A DNA stretch of 64,000 nt from Pseudomonas abyssi (GCF_002307495.1 NZ_NTMR01000005.1:1-64000); one strand, 5' to 3'; positions 8,427-18,331 are shown, numbered from the stretch's first letter. Made by a program: numbers and translations. Notes: generated from the letters alone by a model not told the origin.

Positions 8427-10427
8427 ATGCCCAGTCGTCGTGACCGTGCCAATGCCATTCGTGCCCTCAGCATGGATGCCGTGCAGAAAGCCAACAGCGG
8501 CCACCCCGGTGCGCCCATGGGTATGGCGGATATCGCCGAAGTCCTGTGGCGTGACTATCTGAAGCACAACCCGGCCAACCCGAATTTTGCCGACCGCGAC
8601 CGCTTCGTGCTGTCCAACGGTCACGGCTCGATGCTGATCTACTCGCTGCTGCACCTGACCGGCTACGACGTCAGCATTGACGACATCAAGAACTTCCGTC
8701 AGCTGCACAGCAAAACGCCAGGCCACCCGGAATACGGTTACACCCCGGGCGTTGAAACCACCACCGGCCCGCTGGGGCAGGGGCTTGCCAATGCCGTGGG
8801 CATGGCCATTGCCGAGAAGGTGCTGGCCGCGCAGTTCAACCGCGAAGGTCATGAGGTGGTTGACCACAACACTTATGTTTTCCTCGGCGACGGCTGCATG
8901 ATGGAAGGCATTTCCCATGAAGTGTCTTCACTGGCAGGCACTCTGGGCCTGGGCAAGCTGGTTGCCTTCTATGACGACAACGGCATCTCCATCGACGGCG
9001 AAGTCGAAGGCTGGTTCACCGATGACACGCCCAAGCGTTTCGAGTCCTACGGCTGGCAGGTTATCCGCAATGTCGACGGCCACGACGCCGACGAGATCAA
9101 GACCGCGATCGACACCGCCCGCAAGAACACCGAGCAGCCGACCCTGATCTGCTGCAAGACCATCATCGGTTTCGGTTCGCCGAACAAGCAGGGCAAGGAA
9201 GAGTGCCACGGTGCCGCACTGGGCGAGGCGGAAATCGCCGCTACCCGTGAAGCGCTGAACTGGCCGCACGCTGCGTTCGAGATTCCGGCAGACATCAAGG
9301 CCGAGTGGGATGCTCATGAAGCCGGCGCCAAGGCTGAAGCCGCCTGGAATGACAAGTTTGCCGCCTATCAGGCCGCCTTCCCCGAGCTGGCTGCCGAGCT
9401 GCAGCGCCGTCTGGCAGGTGACCTGCCGGCCGACTTCAGCGAAAAGGCCGATGCCTACATCGCCGAGGTGGTCGCCAAGGAAGAAACCATCGCCAGCCGC
9501 AAGGCCAGCCAGAACACCCTGAACGCCTTCGGCCCGCTGCTGCCGGAAATGCTCGGCGGCTCGGCTGATCTGGCCGGTTCCAACCTGACCCTGTGGAAGG
9601 GCTGCAAGGGTGTCGAGGCTGCGGATGCCTCCGGCAACTACCTGTTCTACGGCGTGCGCGAATTCGGCATGACCGCGATCATGAACGGTATGGCCCTGCA
9701 CGGCGGCTTCGTGCCCTACGGCGCGACCTTCCTGATCTTTATGGAGTACGCCCGTAACGCGGTGCGCATGTCGGCTCTGATGAAGCAGCGCGTGATCCAC
9801 GTCTACACCCACGACTCCATCGGTCTGGGCGAAGACGGCCCGACCCACCAGCCGATCGAGCAACTGGCCAGCCTGCGTGGCACGCCGAATCTCGATACCT
9901 GGCGCCCGGCTGACGCCGTTGAGTCGGCGATTGCCTGGAAGTACGCGCTGGAGCGTGCCGATGGCCCGAGCGCCTTGGTGTTCTCGCGTCAGAACCTGCC
10001 GCACCAGAGCCGTGATGCCGAGCAACTGGCCAACGTTGCCCGTGGTGGTTACGTGCTGAAGGATTGTGACGGCGAGCCCGAGCTGATCCTGATCGCCACC
10101 GGTTCCGAAGTCGGTCTGGCGGTTAACGCCTGGACTGCACTGAACGAGCAGGGCCACAAGGTACGCGTGGTGTCCATGCCGTCGACCAGCGTGTTCGACC
10201 AGCAGGATGCCGCCTACAAACAGTCGGTCCTGCCGCTGGAAGTCGGTGCACGCATCGCCATCGAAGCCTCCCACGCCGACTTCTGGTACAAGTACGTCGG
10301 CCTCGACGGCCGCATCATCGGCATGCAGAGCTTCGGCGAGTCCGCCCCGGCTGCGGCGCTGTTTGAGGAGTTCGGTTTCACCCTCGACAACGTGCTCGCC
10401 GCCGCGCAAGAGTTGTTGGAAGACTAA
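8427..10427 (+). CDS. tkt: Transketolase
   Basis: Thiamine-diphosphate enzyme transferring two-carbon units between sugar phosphates in the pentose phosphate pathway. The 666-residue length is standard. Visible features: [12 protein letters not shown] at the N-terminus, [13 protein letters not shown], the ThDP/metal motif beginning GDGCMMEG, and the C-terminal pyrimidine-binding domain with [18 protein letters not shown]. Start ATG 8427 has AGGAG seven bases upstream; an in-frame TTG at 8421 overlaps the spacer and is less likely. It heads a forward run tkt-epd-pgk-fba, separated from epd by a heptamer array. Confidence 0.97.
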   Translation: MPSRRDRANAIRALSMDAVQKANSGHPGAPMGMADIAEVLWRDYLKHNPANPNFADRDRFVLSNGHGSMLIYSLLHLTGYDVSIDDIKNFRQLHSKTPGHPEYGYTPGVETTTGPLGQGLANAVGMAIAEKVLAAQFNREGHEVVDHNTYVFLGDGCMMEGISHEVSSLAGTLGLGKLVAFYDDNGISIDGEVEGWFTDDTPKRFESYGWQVIRNVDGHDADEIKTAIDTARKNTEQPTLICCKTIIGFGSPNKQGKEECHGAALGEAEIAATREALNWPHAAFEIPADIKAEWDAHEAGAKAEAAWNDKFAAYQAAFPELAAELQRRLAGDLPADFSEKADAYIAEVVAKEETIASRKASQNTLNAFGPLLPEMLGGSADLAGSNLTLWKGCKGVEAADASGNYLFYGVREFGMTAIMNGMALHGGFVPYGATFLIFMEYARNAVRMSALMKQRVIHVYTHDSIGLGEDGPTHQPIEQLASLRGTPNLDTWRPADAVESAIAWKYALERADGPSALVFSRQNLPHQSRDAEQLANVARGGYVLKDCDGEPELILIATGSEVGLAVNAWTALNEQGHKVRVVSMPSTSVFDQQDAAYKQSVLPLEVGARIAIEASHADFWYKYVGLDGRIIGMQSFGESAPAAALFEEFGFTLDNVLAAAQELLED

Positions 10428-10431
10428 ACCA

Positions 10432-10503
10432 GCGGCAAGCCTCAAGCCTCAAGCTGCAAGCGGCGCTCGGCCTGCTTGCAGCTTGTAGCCTGCAGCTTGC
10501 AGC
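10432..10503. repeat. Two-armed heptamer repeat array C (tkt-epd)
   Basis: Left arm 10432-10459: GCGGCAA, GCCTCAA, GCCTCAA, GCTGCAA, followed by GCGGCGC. Right arm 10476-10503: TTGCAGC, TTGTAGC, CTGCAGC, TTGCAGC. The arms are only 16 bases apart, so this is the most compact copy and could form a 28-bp imperfect stem in the tkt-epd transcript. It occupies nearly all of the intergenic space. Confidence 0.85.
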
Positions 10504-10521
10504 CAGGCGGAGCCTGCTGTT

Positions 10522-11559
10522 ATGTCCCACCCGCGTCCCTATAGAATCGCCCTGAACGGCTACGGCCGGATCGGTCGCTGCGTGCTGCGCGCGCTGCACG
10601 AGCGAGGTGATCTGGACGTCCAGGTGGTGGCGTTGAATGATCTGGCCGACCGCGAGAGCATCGAGTACCTGACCCGTTTTGATTCGACTCACGGTCGCTT
10701 TCCCGGGCAGGTACAGCTGCAGGGCGAGCAGTTGCTGATCAACGGCCAGCCCATTGAGGTGCTGCGCTCGGCTGAGCCTGAGGGCGTTGACTGGCGCGCG
10801 CTGGATATCGATCTGCTGCTGGAGTGCTCCGGCCAATACACCACCCGCGAACAGGGTCTGCGCTTTGTGCATGCCGGCGTGCCGCGGGTGTTGTTCTCCC
10901 AGCCGATGGTCAGCGAAGAGGCGGTGGATGCCACGCTGGTGTATGGCGTTAATCACGCCAGCCTGCCGACTGATGCGCGACTGGTGTCCAACGCGTCCTG
11001 CACCACCAACTGCAGTGTGCCGCTGCTCAAGCTGCTGAACGAGGCGGTGGGGCTGGAGTACGTCTCTATTACTACCATTCACTCGGCGATGAACGACCAG
11101 CCGGTGATCGATGCCTACCACCACGCTGACCTGCGCCGCACGCGCTCGGCGTTCCAGTCGATGATTCCGGTCTCGACCGGCCTGGCGCGCGGTATCGAGC
11201 GCCTGCTGCCGGAGCTGGGCGGGCGTATTCAGGCCAAGGCTATCCGCGTACCGACGGTGAATGTGTCGGCGCTGGATATCACCCTGCAGGTGGCGCGTGA
11301 CACCTGCGCCGAGGAAATCAATCAACTGCTGCGTGCAGCAGCCGACGGGCAGTACGCCGGGCTGCTGGATTACACCGAGCTGCCGCATGCCAGCTGTGAC
11401 TTCAACCACGACCCGCACTCGGCGATTGTCGATGGCAGTCAGACCCGCGTCTCCGGGCCGCGGCTGGTGAACCTGCTGGTCTGGTTTGATAACGAGTGGG
11501 GTTTCGCCAACCGCATGCTGGATGTGGCGCGCTATTGGCTGGAGCAGCCGTCGCACTGA
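10522..11559 (+). CDS. epd: D-erythrose-4-phosphate dehydrogenase
   Basis: NAD-dependent dehydrogenase of the GAPDH family that oxidises erythrose-4-phosphate to 4-phosphoerythronate, the first step of the DXP-dependent route to pyridoxal phosphate. The 345-residue protein has the Rossmann motif GYGRIGR at 13-19 and catalytic Cys160 in SNASCTTNC. The sequence around TTIHSAMNDQPVIDAYHH is diagnostic of Epd rather than glycolytic GAPDH. Placement between tkt, which can supply erythrose-4-phosphate, and pgk is the usual proteobacterial arrangement. Confidence 0.95.
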   Translation: MSHPRPYRIALNGYGRIGRCVLRALHERGDLDVQVVALNDLADRESIEYLTRFDSTHGRFPGQVQLQGEQLLINGQPIEVLRSAEPEGVDWRALDIDLLLECSGQYTTREQGLRFVHAGVPRVLFSQPMVSEEAVDATLVYGVNHASLPTDARLVSNASCTTNCSVPLLKLLNEAVGLEYVSITTIHSAMNDQPVIDAYHHADLRRTRSAFQSMIPVSTGLARGIERLLPELGGRIQAKAIRVPTVNVSALDITLQVARDTCAEEINQLLRAAADGQYAGLLDYTELPHASCDFNHDPHSAIVDGSQTRVSGPRLVNLLVWFDNEWGFANRMLDVARYWLEQPSH

Positions 11560-11631
11560 ATACAGGTGGCGTGGCCGCAGGCTGCGGCGGCGCCGAAAAG
11601 ATTGACACACTTACCAAGCAAGGAGCGGGCT

Positions 11632-12792
11632 ATGACCGTATTGACCATGAGCGAGCTGGACCTCAAGGGCCAGCGAGTACTGATTCGTGAAGACCTCAAC
11701 GTGCCGGTCAAGAACGGCAAGGTGACCAGCGATGCGCGTATCGTTGCTTCCCTGCCCACCATCAAGCTGGCACTGGAGAAGGGCGCCGCCGTGATGGTCT
11801 GCTCGCACCTGGGCCGTCCGGAAGAGGGCGTGTTCAGCGAAGAGAACAGCCTGGCACCGGTCGCCGCTTACCTGAGCGAAGCGCTGGGCCGTGACGTGCC
11901 GCTGGTGCGCGACTATCTCGGCGGCGTCGAGGTCCAGCCGGGCGAGCTGGTGCTGCTGGAAAACGTGCGTTTCAACAAGGGCGAAAAGAAGAACGCCGAC
12001 GAGCTGGCCCAGCAGTACGCGGCGCTGTGCGACGTGTTCGTGATGGACGCCTTCGGCACCGCCCACCGCGCCCAGGGCTCGACCCACGGCGTGGCCAAGT
12101 TCGCCACGCTCGCCTGCGCCGGCCCGCTGCTGGCCGCCGAGCTGGACGCGCTGGCCAAGGCACTGGACAAGCCTGCTCGCCCGATGCTGGCCATCGTTGC
12201 CGGCTCCAAGGTCTCGACCAAGCTGGATGTGCTGAACGCGCTGTCCGAGAAGTGTGACCAGCTGATCGTTGGCGGGGGTATCGCCAACACCTTCCTGGCG
12301 GCGGCCGGTTACCCGGTTGGCAAGTCGCTTTACGAGGCTGATCTGGTCGACACCGCCAAAGCGATTGCCGCCAAGGTCAGTGTGCCGCTGCCGGTTGACG
12401 TGGTGGTTGCCAAGGAGTTTGCCGAAACAGCTACTGCCACCATCAAGGCGGTAGCCGACGTAGCGGAAGACGACATGATTCTCGACATCGGCCCGCAGAC
12501 TGCGACGCAGTTTGGTGAGATGCTCAAAGCCTCCGGCACCATCCTCTGGAACGGCCCGGTTGGTGTGTTTGAGTTTGACCAGTTTGGTGAAGGCACCAAG
12601 GCGCTGGCGCACGCCATCGCTGCCGGTGAAGGCTTCTCGATTGCCGGTGGTGGCGACACCCTGGCTGCGATCGACAAGTACGGCGTCGCCGAGCAGATTT
12701 CCTACATTTCCACCGGTGGTGGCGCCTTCCTCGAGTTTGTCGAGGGCAAAGTGCTGCCGGCTGTCGAGATTCTGGAGCAGCGTGCGCGCTAA
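11632..12792 (+). CDS. pgk: Phosphoglycerate kinase
   Basis: Interconverts 1,3-bisphosphoglycerate and 3-phosphoglycerate with ATP formation. The 386-residue protein has the N-terminal [15 protein letters not shown] signature, the CSHLGRP segment, the KVSTKLDVL hinge region and the C-terminal GGGDTLAA nucleotide loop. Start ATG 11632 has AGGAG nine bases upstream; the in-frame ATG at 11566 would add an unrelated 22-residue extension. Downstream is array D and then fba. Confidence 0.97.
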   Translation: MTVLTMSELDLKGQRVLIREDLNVPVKNGKVTSDARIVASLPTIKLALEKGAAVMVCSHLGRPEEGVFSEENSLAPVAAYLSEALGRDVPLVRDYLGGVEVQPGELVLLENVRFNKGEKKNADELAQQYAALCDVFVMDAFGTAHRAQGSTHGVAKFATLACAGPLLAAELDALAKALDKPARPMLAIVAGSKVSTKLDVLNALSEKCDQLIVGGGIANTFLAAAGYPVGKSLYEADLVDTAKAIAAKVSVPLPVDVVVAKEFAETATATIKAVADVAEDDMILDIGPQTATQFGEMLKASGTILWNGPVGVFEFDQFGEGTKALAHAIAAGEGFSIAGGGDTLAAIDKYGVAEQISYISTGGGAFLEFVEGKVLPAVEILEQRAR

Positions 12793-12797
12793 GCGCA

Positions 12798-12906
12798 GCT
12801 GCAAGCCTCAAGCTTCAAGCGGCAAGGGGTGACCAGCCTCAGCTCAGGCGGGTAGACTGTCGGGATCGCCCGGACAGCTTGCCGCTTGGGGCTTGTCGCT
12901 TGCCGC
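12798..12906. repeat. Two-armed heptamer repeat array D (pgk-fba)
   Basis: Left arm 12798-12825: GCTGCAA, GCCTCAA, GCTTCAA, GCGGCAA. Right arm 12879-12906: TTGCCGC, TTGGGGC, TTGTCGC, TTGCCGC. The 53-base centre contains a second hairpin, CTGTCGGG ATCG CCCGGACAG. The right arm ends 28 bases before the fba ATG, so the structure could influence fba translation or mRNA processing. Confidence 0.8.
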
Positions 12907-12934
12907 AACGACTTTTTTAACGGAGAGATTGATT

Positions 12935-13999
12935 ATGGCTCTTATCAGCCTGCGCCAGATGCTCGACCACGCCGCCGAATACGGTTACGGCGTACCCGCT
13001 TTCAACGTCAACAACCTGGAGCAGATGCGCGCCATCATGGAAGCGGCCGACAAGACCGATTCCCCGGTGATCGTGCAGGCCTCTGCCGGTGCCCGCAAGT
13101 ACGCTGGCGCGCCTTTCCTGCGTCATCTGATTCTGGCGGCTATCGAAGAGTTTCCGCACATTCCGGTGTGCATGCACCAGGATCACGGCACCAGCCCGGC
13201 GGTGTGCCAGCGCTCCATCCAGCTGGGGTTCTCCTCGGTGATGATGGACGGCTCCCTGGGTACAGACGGCAAGACCCCGACCAGCTACGAATACAACGTC
13301 GACGTTACCCGTCGCACCGTTGAAATGGCCCACGCTTGTGGTGTGTCCGTCGAGGGTGAGCTGGGCTGCCTGGGTAGTCTGGAAACCGGCATGGCCGGTG
13401 AAGAAGACGGCATTGGCGCCGAAGGTGTACTGGATCACAGCCAGCTGCTGACCGACCCGGAAGAAGCTGCCGACTTCGTCAAGCAGACCGGTGTGGATGC
13501 CCTGGCGATTGCCATCGGCACCAGCCATGGCGCCTACAAGTTCACCAAGCCGCCGACAGGCGACACCCTGTCGATCCAGCGCATCAAGGAAATTCACGCG
13601 CGCATCCCGGATACCCATCTGGTCATGCACGGTTCTTCCTCTGTGCCGCAGGAGTGGCTGGCGATCATCAACGAGTTTGGTGGCGAGATTCCGGAGACCT
13701 ACGGTGTGCCGGTTGAAGAAATCGTCGAGGGCATCAAGTACGGCGTGCGCAAGGTCAATATCGACACCGACCTGCGTCTGGCTTCGACCGGTGCGGTACG
13801 TCGCTTCCTGGCGCAGAACCCCAGCGAGTTTGATCCGCGCAAGTATCTGGCCAAGACCGTCGATGCCATGCGCGATGTTTGTATCGCCCGTTACGAAGCC
13901 TTTGGCACTGCCGGCAATGCGTCCAAGATCAAGCCGATCTCGCTGGACGACATGTTCGAGCGCTACGCCCGTGGCGAGCTGGACCCCAAGGTCAACTAA
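12935..13999 (+). CDS. fba: Class II fructose-1,6-bisphosphate aldolase
   Basis: Zinc-dependent aldolase converting fructose-1,6-bisphosphate to the two triose phosphates. The 354-residue protein starts [15 protein letters not shown] after a GGAGAG ribosome site. Metal and substrate motifs include HQDHGTSP, the VEGELGCLG region, [11 protein letters not shown], and the HGSSSVP and KVNIDTDLR phosphate-binding segments. This is the calvin-cycle subtype seen in Pseudomonas (Fda). It ends the carbon block and is followed by a strong terminator. Confidence 0.97.
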   Translation: MALISLRQMLDHAAEYGYGVPAFNVNNLEQMRAIMEAADKTDSPVIVQASAGARKYAGAPFLRHLILAAIEEFPHIPVCMHQDHGTSPAVCQRSIQLGFSSVMMDGSLGTDGKTPTSYEYNVDVTRRTVEMAHACGVSVEGELGCLGSLETGMAGEEDGIGAEGVLDHSQLLTDPEEAADFVKQTGVDALAIAIGTSHGAYKFTKPPTGDTLSIQRIKEIHARIPDTHLVMHGSSSVPQEWLAIINEFGGEIPETYGVPVEEIVEGIKYGVRKVNIDTDLRLASTGAVRRFLAQNPSEFDPRKYLAKTVDAMRDVCIARYEAFGTAGNASKIKPISLDDMFERYARGELDPKVN

Positions 14000-14008
14000 G
14001 CAGGTCAG

Positions 14009-14032
14009 AGGGCGGCGACAGCCGCCCTTTTT
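14009..14032 (+). terminator. Rho-independent terminator after fba
   Basis: GGGCGGC, four-base loop GACA, GCCGCCC, then five T. It begins ten bases after the fba stop codon and sits before the next forward gene at 14050, so readthrough or a new promoter must serve that gene. Confidence 0.9.
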
Positions 14033-14049
14033 GCGACAGGATCAATGCG

Positions 14050-14334
14050 ATGAGTAATCAGGACGAACAGGACGACGAGTCCTTCGCCGAGAGCCGACTG
14101 ATTGAGGCGATTGAAAACCAGCTGGCCGCGGGTGAGCCGCCGGCGGCCCAGGCGACACTGAACAAGCTGACGCTGGTTGGTTATGCGCGTGAGGACAGCC
14201 TCGACCTTATGGCTCAGGTGTTGGCCTACAGCATCAACCGCATGCTGGAAGAGGATGTTCCCTTTGATACCCCCGCCTACGAGCAGGCATTACGCAATCT
14301 GCCGACCCTGCCCGATGGTTCTGACGCGAGCTGA
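14050..14334 (+). CDS. Conserved hypothetical protein downstream of fba
   Basis: A 94-residue acidic, soluble, helical protein without signal peptide, rich in Asp and Glu at the N-terminus (NQDEQDDESFAESRLIEAIE). A gene of this size follows fba in Pseudomonas genomes as I recall, but I know of no assigned function. It precedes a small membrane protein gene by 30 bases and probably shares its transcript. The ATG at 14050 is only 18 bases after the terminator T run. Confidence 0.7.
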   Translation: MSNQDEQDDESFAESRLIEAIENQLAAGEPPAAQATLNKLTLVGYAREDSLDLMAQVLAYSINRMLEEDVPFDTPAYEQALRNLPTLPDGSDAS

Positions 14335-14364
14335 GTGCTCGCACCGCGTAACAGGATAACGACA

Positions 14365-14838
14365 ATGAAAGTGATGACCGTGCTGCGGATCGTCTTCCTT
14401 TATCTGCTGGCTGTGCTGGTGGCGACCCTGCTGGGCAGCCTGGTACAGACCCAATTCAATCTGGCCGCACTGCAGGCCCTGGATGTGCCGGTCGATGCGT
14501 CGACCCGGCTGCACAGCAGCCTGCACGACCTACGCTTTTTCAGCCCCTTTCTGGCCCTGATGGTGGCTGCCTGCCTGTTGCTGGCGCTGCCGCTGGCCGA
14601 AGCACTGGGGCGTATCTTCAAGCCCTGGCGTTGGTTGCTGTATTTTCTCGCCGGTTTTGTCGGCATCTGGGCCGCCTGTGCGCTGGCCAATTACCTGCTG
14701 CCGATGCCAACCTTTATCGCTGCCACCCGCGAGACGCCCGGTCTGCTGTCATTGATGGCGGCCGTCGGCCTGGGCAGCGCACTGTTTGGCCGCTTGACCA
14801 AACCCAAGGCGCGGCGCGGTCTGCGTGTGCTCGGTTGA
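14365..14838 (+). CDS. Small inner-membrane protein of unknown function
   Basis: A 157-residue protein with four apparent membrane segments (about residues 7-29, 58-80, 90-115 and 128-146) and a basic C-terminus (RLTKPKARRG). No catalytic motif is visible. Start ATG 14365 has ACAGGATAA upstream; the in-frame ATG at 14335 overlaps the previous stop region and lacks a ribosome site. It lies 19 bases before the sugar dehydrogenase gene, so the two are likely co-transcribed. Confidence 0.7.
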   Translation: MKVMTVLRIVFLYLLAVLVATLLGSLVQTQFNLAALQALDVPVDASTRLHSSLHDLRFFSPFLALMVAACLLLALPLAEALGRIFKPWRWLLYFLAGFVGIWAACALANYLLPMPTFIAATRETPGLLSLMAAVGLGSALFGRLTKPKARRGLRVLG

Positions 14839-14857
14839 TTGTGCAAGGAGAAGGGCA

Positions 14858-15952
14858 ATGAACAAGTTTGCTTTGCTGGGTACCTCGCTGGTGCTCTGTG
14901 CCGGTGCTGCCACGGCAGCCGATTATCAGGTTGAAACCCTGGCTGACGGCCTGTCCAATCCCTGGTCGCTGGCCTTTCTGCCGGACGGCGGCATGCTGGT
15001 CACCGAGCGCAGTGGCCAGCTGCGACTGATTGATGCCGCAGGTCAGTTGCGCGCCGAGCCGGTTGCGGGCGTGCCGGAGGCCTTCGTCAACGGTCAGAGC
15101 GGTTTGATGGAGGTCGCGCTGGCGCCGGATTTTGCCGAGTCCGGCGAGCTGTTCCTCAGCTACAGCTGCGGCACCCGCGAGGCCAACCACACCTGCCTGG
15201 CGGCGGCGATCTTTAACGGCGAGGCGCTGGAAAACGCGCATGAAATCTTTCGCGTACAGCCGGCCAAGAAGGGCAGCGCCCACTATGGCGGACGCATTGC
15301 CTTTTTGCCGGACAACACCCTGCTCCTGACCCTGGGCGACGGCTTTGACTACCGCGAACAGGCGCAGAACACCGCTAACCACCTGGGCAGCATCGTGCGC
15401 CTCAATCGCGACGGTTCGGCGCCAGAGGACAACCCCTTCGTTGGTCAGGCAGGTGCCATGCCCGAGCTGTACAGCATCGGCCATCGCAACGTGCAAGGCA
15501 TTCTGGTCGACGACGCCGGACGCGTGTTCAGTCACGAGCACGGCCCACGCGGCGGAGACGAGATCAACCTGATCGAGGCCGGCAAGAACTACGGCTGGCC
15601 GAAGATCACCTACGGCATTGACTACAACGGCTCGCAGATCTCGCCCTATACCGAGCTGCCCGGTCTGGAGCAACCGCTGGTCTACTGGGATCCGTCCATC
15701 GCGCCGTCCGGCATGACCCTGTATCAGGGCGAGCTGTTCCCCGAGTGGCAGGGTAGCCTGCTGGTGTCGGCGCTGGCCGGCAAGGAAGTGCGTCGCGTTG
15801 AGCTGAATGGCGATACGGCCGGCGAGCAAGAGTCGCTGTTTACCGAGCTGGGTCAACGTTTCCGTGATGTGCGCACTGGCCCCGATGGCGCCGTCTATCT
15901 GTTGACCGACAGCCCCAGCGGGCAACTGCTGCGGGTGGTGCCGGCCAACTGA
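14858..15952 (+). CDS. PQQ-dependent aldose sugar dehydrogenase family protein
   Basis: A 364-residue protein with a signal peptide (cleavage after AATA near residue 20), hence periplasmic. The body is a six-bladed propeller of the soluble glucose dehydrogenase (GSDH/Sorbosone) family: LSNPWSLAFLPDG, TERSGQLRLI, HYGGRIAFLPDN, GHRNVQGI and HEHGPRGGDEINLIE are family signatures around the PQQ and calcium sites. E. coli YliI is the closest characterised type. Substrate is not predictable; it needs PQQ, whose synthesis genes are not in this window. AAGGAGAAG precedes the start. Confidence 0.85.
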   Translation: MNKFALLGTSLVLCAGAATAADYQVETLADGLSNPWSLAFLPDGGMLVTERSGQLRLIDAAGQLRAEPVAGVPEAFVNGQSGLMEVALAPDFAESGELFLSYSCGTREANHTCLAAAIFNGEALENAHEIFRVQPAKKGSAHYGGRIAFLPDNTLLLTLGDGFDYREQAQNTANHLGSIVRLNRDGSAPEDNPFVGQAGAMPELYSIGHRNVQGILVDDAGRVFSHEHGPRGGDEINLIEAGKNYGWPKITYGIDYNGSQISPYTELPGLEQPLVYWDPSIAPSGMTLYQGELFPEWQGSLLVSALAGKEVRRVELNGDTAGEQESLFTELGQRFRDVRTGPDGAVYLLTDSPSGQLLRVVPAN

Positions 15953-16978
15953 TCAGCCGCCCGTCACGCGCTGGCGATAGCTGCGTGGCGGGCAACCCAG
16001 CCAGCGCCGGAAGGTGCGACTGAAATTGCTGGTGTCCTGATAGCCAAGCCGTTCGGCGATCACTTCCATACTCAACTCGGTATGTTCCAGCAGCCAGCAG
16101 GCCTGCTCGCTGCGTACCTGATCCAGAATCTGCTGATAGCGCACGCCCTCGCTGGCGAGGTGACGAATCAGCGTGCGTGCGGTGAGATGCTCCTGTGCTG
16201 CCATTTGCGCCAGCGTCGGGTAGTGGTATTCACACTGCAGCAGCCGCTGCTTGATGCGCTGACTCAGATCGCCACCGCTATGCTGATGTTGCAGCTGATG
16301 CTCGCAGTCACGCAGCGCCTGCCGGTGCAGCTCGGCGTCAGCACCGAGGCAGGGTTGCTCCAGCAGGCCGCCTGGCAGGTGCAGGCGCAGTGCGTCGCTG
16401 TCAAACACCCAGTTGGCGGCGTAGTCGCGGACGGCTTCTGCCCAGTCAGGTTTGGCGCCCGGCCATTCCAGCGTCAACTCCGGCCCCAGCGGTTGTCCGC
16501 TGACCGTTTCCAGCAGGCGCAGCATGCCGGTGGTGAAATGGCCGAGCAGGTAATCGCGTACCGCCGGCGGCACCAGGTGTTCGTCCAGGCGCAGCACGGG
16601 CGGGTTGCGCTGTTCGACGACAAAGGTTGCCAGGTGCTGGCGCAGGGGCGCGTAGTGTTGTGCCAGCTCAATGGCCTCGCCAATGGTGGCAGCGGTGACG
16701 GCGGCGTAGCCGCCAGGGCCGTGGGTGGACACGTCGGTGTGCATGCCGGCAGCAAAGCCGAGACCGGGGTGGCCGGTGCGCAGGATCACGGCCTGCAGCA
16801 GATGGCAGAGCGTCTCCAGGTTGAGAAACCGGTTGCCCTGCAGTTGCTGTTCCCAGTTCTGCCCCAGCACGTCGAGCGCCGGGTTGTCCTGGTAGCCCTG
16901 ACGGCGCAGTTCGGCCAGCACCAGGCGGGCGTAGATCGGGTGAACGGCTGGGCTGAGCCAGTAGTGTTCGGACGGCAT
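15953..16978 (-). CDS. AraC-family transcriptional regulator
   Basis: A 341-residue regulator. Residues about 15-200 match the arabinose-binding-like N-terminal domain of the OruR/AlkR group, and residues about 240-338 form the double helix-turn-helix of AraC proteins, ending with the signature SMEVIAERLGYQDTSNFSRTFRRWLG. It is divergent from alkB with 153 bases between the starts. AraC regulators next to alkB (AlkR, AlkT-linked types) activate alkane oxidation when an alkane or product binds; that role here is inferred from position. The stop abuts that of the sugar dehydrogenase tail to tail. Confidence 0.88.
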   Translation of the reverse strand: MPSEHYWLSPAVHPIYARLVLAELRRQGYQDNPALDVLGQNWEQQLQGNRFLNLETLCHLLQAVILRTGHPGLGFAAGMHTDVSTHGPGGYAAVTAATIGEAIELAQHYAPLRQHLATFVVEQRNPPVLRLDEHLVPPAVRDYLLGHFTTGMLRLLETVSGQPLGPELTLEWPGAKPDWAEAVRDYAANWVFDSDALRLHLPGGLLEQPCLGADAELHRQALRDCEHQLQHQHSGGDLSQRIKQRLLQCEYHYPTLAQMAAQEHLTARTLIRHLASEGVRYQQILDQVRSEQACWLLEHTELSMEVIAERLGYQDTSNFSRTFRRWLGCPPRSYRQRVTGG

Positions 16979-17131
16979 GGTAGCTCTTGTTGAGTGCTTG
17001 TGGTGTCACAATATGACGGTTATTTGCCGCTTGCAACGGGTGGCGCTGTCGTGACTGCAGCGCATGATGGGCCACAGCAGGCGCGCCAGCTCAAGCGCAC
17101 TGCTCAAACACAATAATAAGAGGACGCCCCC

Positions 17132-18331
17132 ATGCAACACCTTGCTGCAGATAACGGCCTGGCCGGCTACGTAGACCGCAAGCGCAGACTCTGGCTGTTT
17201 TCCCTGATGGTGCCCGGACTGGCCTTGGTCGGGCCGCTGCTGTACATGCTGGTGTCGCCCAATGTGCTCTGGCTGTGGCTCTCGACGATTTTCGGCTACG
17301 TGGTGATTCCGATGCTGGACGGGGTGCTGGGTGAAGACCTGAGCAACCCGCCGGAGGAGGCCGTGCCGGCGCTGGAAGCTGACCCCTATTACCGCTATGT
17401 CACCTATGCGCTGGTGCCCATTCTGTGGGTCAGCTTTATCGTCAATATCGCCTTTCTGGGGCTGCATGAACTGCCTTGGTACGGCACGCTGGCGGTCATA
17501 CTGGCAACCGGCGGTAGTCTGGGCTTTGGGTTGAACCTGGGGCACGAGATGGGCCACAAGAAGACCGGGCTGGAGCGCTGGCTGGCCAAGATTACGCTGG
17601 CGCTGGGCTGTTATGGCCACTTTTTTGTGGAGCACAACCGCGGCCATCACCGGGATGTAGCCACCCCGGAAGATCCGGCCTCCGCGCGTATGGGTGAAAG
17701 CATCTATCGTTTTGTGTTTCGCGAGATGCCCGGTGCCTTTTTCCGTGCCTGGGATCTGGAGGCGCAACGCCTTGAGCGCTGTGGCAAGTCGGTCTGGAGT
17801 CTCGACAACGAAGTGCTGCAGCCGGCGCTGATCAGTGCGGTGCTGTATGCGCTGCTGATTGCCTGGCTGGGTATCGAGATACTGCCGGTGATGCTGCTGA
17901 TTGCCTTCTGGGGGGCCTTCCAGCTGACCCAGGCCAACTACATCGAGCATTACGGCCTGCTGCGTCGCAAGGAACCGAGCGGGCGCTACGAGCGCTGTCA
18001 GCCGCATCATTCGTGGAACAGCAATCACCTGTTCTCCAACTGGGCGCTGTTTCACCTGCAGCGGCATTCCGATCATCACGCTCACCCGACTCGGCGCTAT
18101 CAGTCGTTACGTGATTTTCCGGATTTGCCTCGGCTGCCCAATGGTTACTTTGGCATGTACCTGCTGGCCTACTTTCCGCCGCTGTGGCAGCGGGTCATGG
18201 ATCCGCGCCTGCTGGAAGCGGTGGGGCATGACCCGCAGCGCATCAACTTTTTGCCGGCCAAGCGTGAGCAACTGATGCGGCGTTATGGGCTGAGTGAGGC
18301 GCCGCTGGACGGTGCGGGAGCGGCAGCATGA
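17132..18331 (+). CDS. alkB: Alkane 1-monooxygenase
   Basis: Integral-membrane di-iron hydroxylase that oxidises the terminal carbon of n-alkanes using electrons from rubredoxin. The 399-residue protein has the histidine boxes HEMGHK (138-143), EHNRGHHRD (167-175) and LQRHSDHHA (309-317), plus the NYIEHYGLLR motif near 269-278 that separates alkane hydroxylases from desaturases. Hydrophobic segments near 23-42, 47-62, 92-110, 118-136 and 233-260 give the expected membrane topology. The stop overlaps the rubredoxin start (ATGA), so the electron donor is translationally coupled. Confidence 0.95.
   Translation: MQHLAADNGLAGYVDRKRRLWLFSLMVPGLALVGPLLYMLVSPNVLWLWLSTIFGYVVIPMLDGVLGEDLSNPPEEAVPALEADPYYRYVTYALVPILWVSFIVNIAFLGLHELPWYGTLAVILATGGSLGFGLNLGHEMGHKKTGLERWLAKITLALGCYGHFFVEHNRGHHRDVATPEDPASARMGESIYRFVFREMPGAFFRAWDLEAQRLERCGKSVWSLDNEVLQPALISAVLYALLIAWLGIEILPVMLLIAFWGAFQLTQANYIEHYGLLRRKEPSGRYERCQPHHSWNSNHLFSNWALFHLQRHSDHHAHPTRRYQSLRDFPDLPRLPNGYFGMYLLAYFPPLWQRVMDPRLLEAVGHDPQRINFLPAKREQLMRRYGLSEAPLDGAGAAA

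Noticed and set aside
17005..17017. GTCA-N5-TGAC dyad between the AraC gene and alkB as an operator
   Set aside because: Arms are only four bases; AraC-type sites are normally direct repeats. Not distinguishable from chance.
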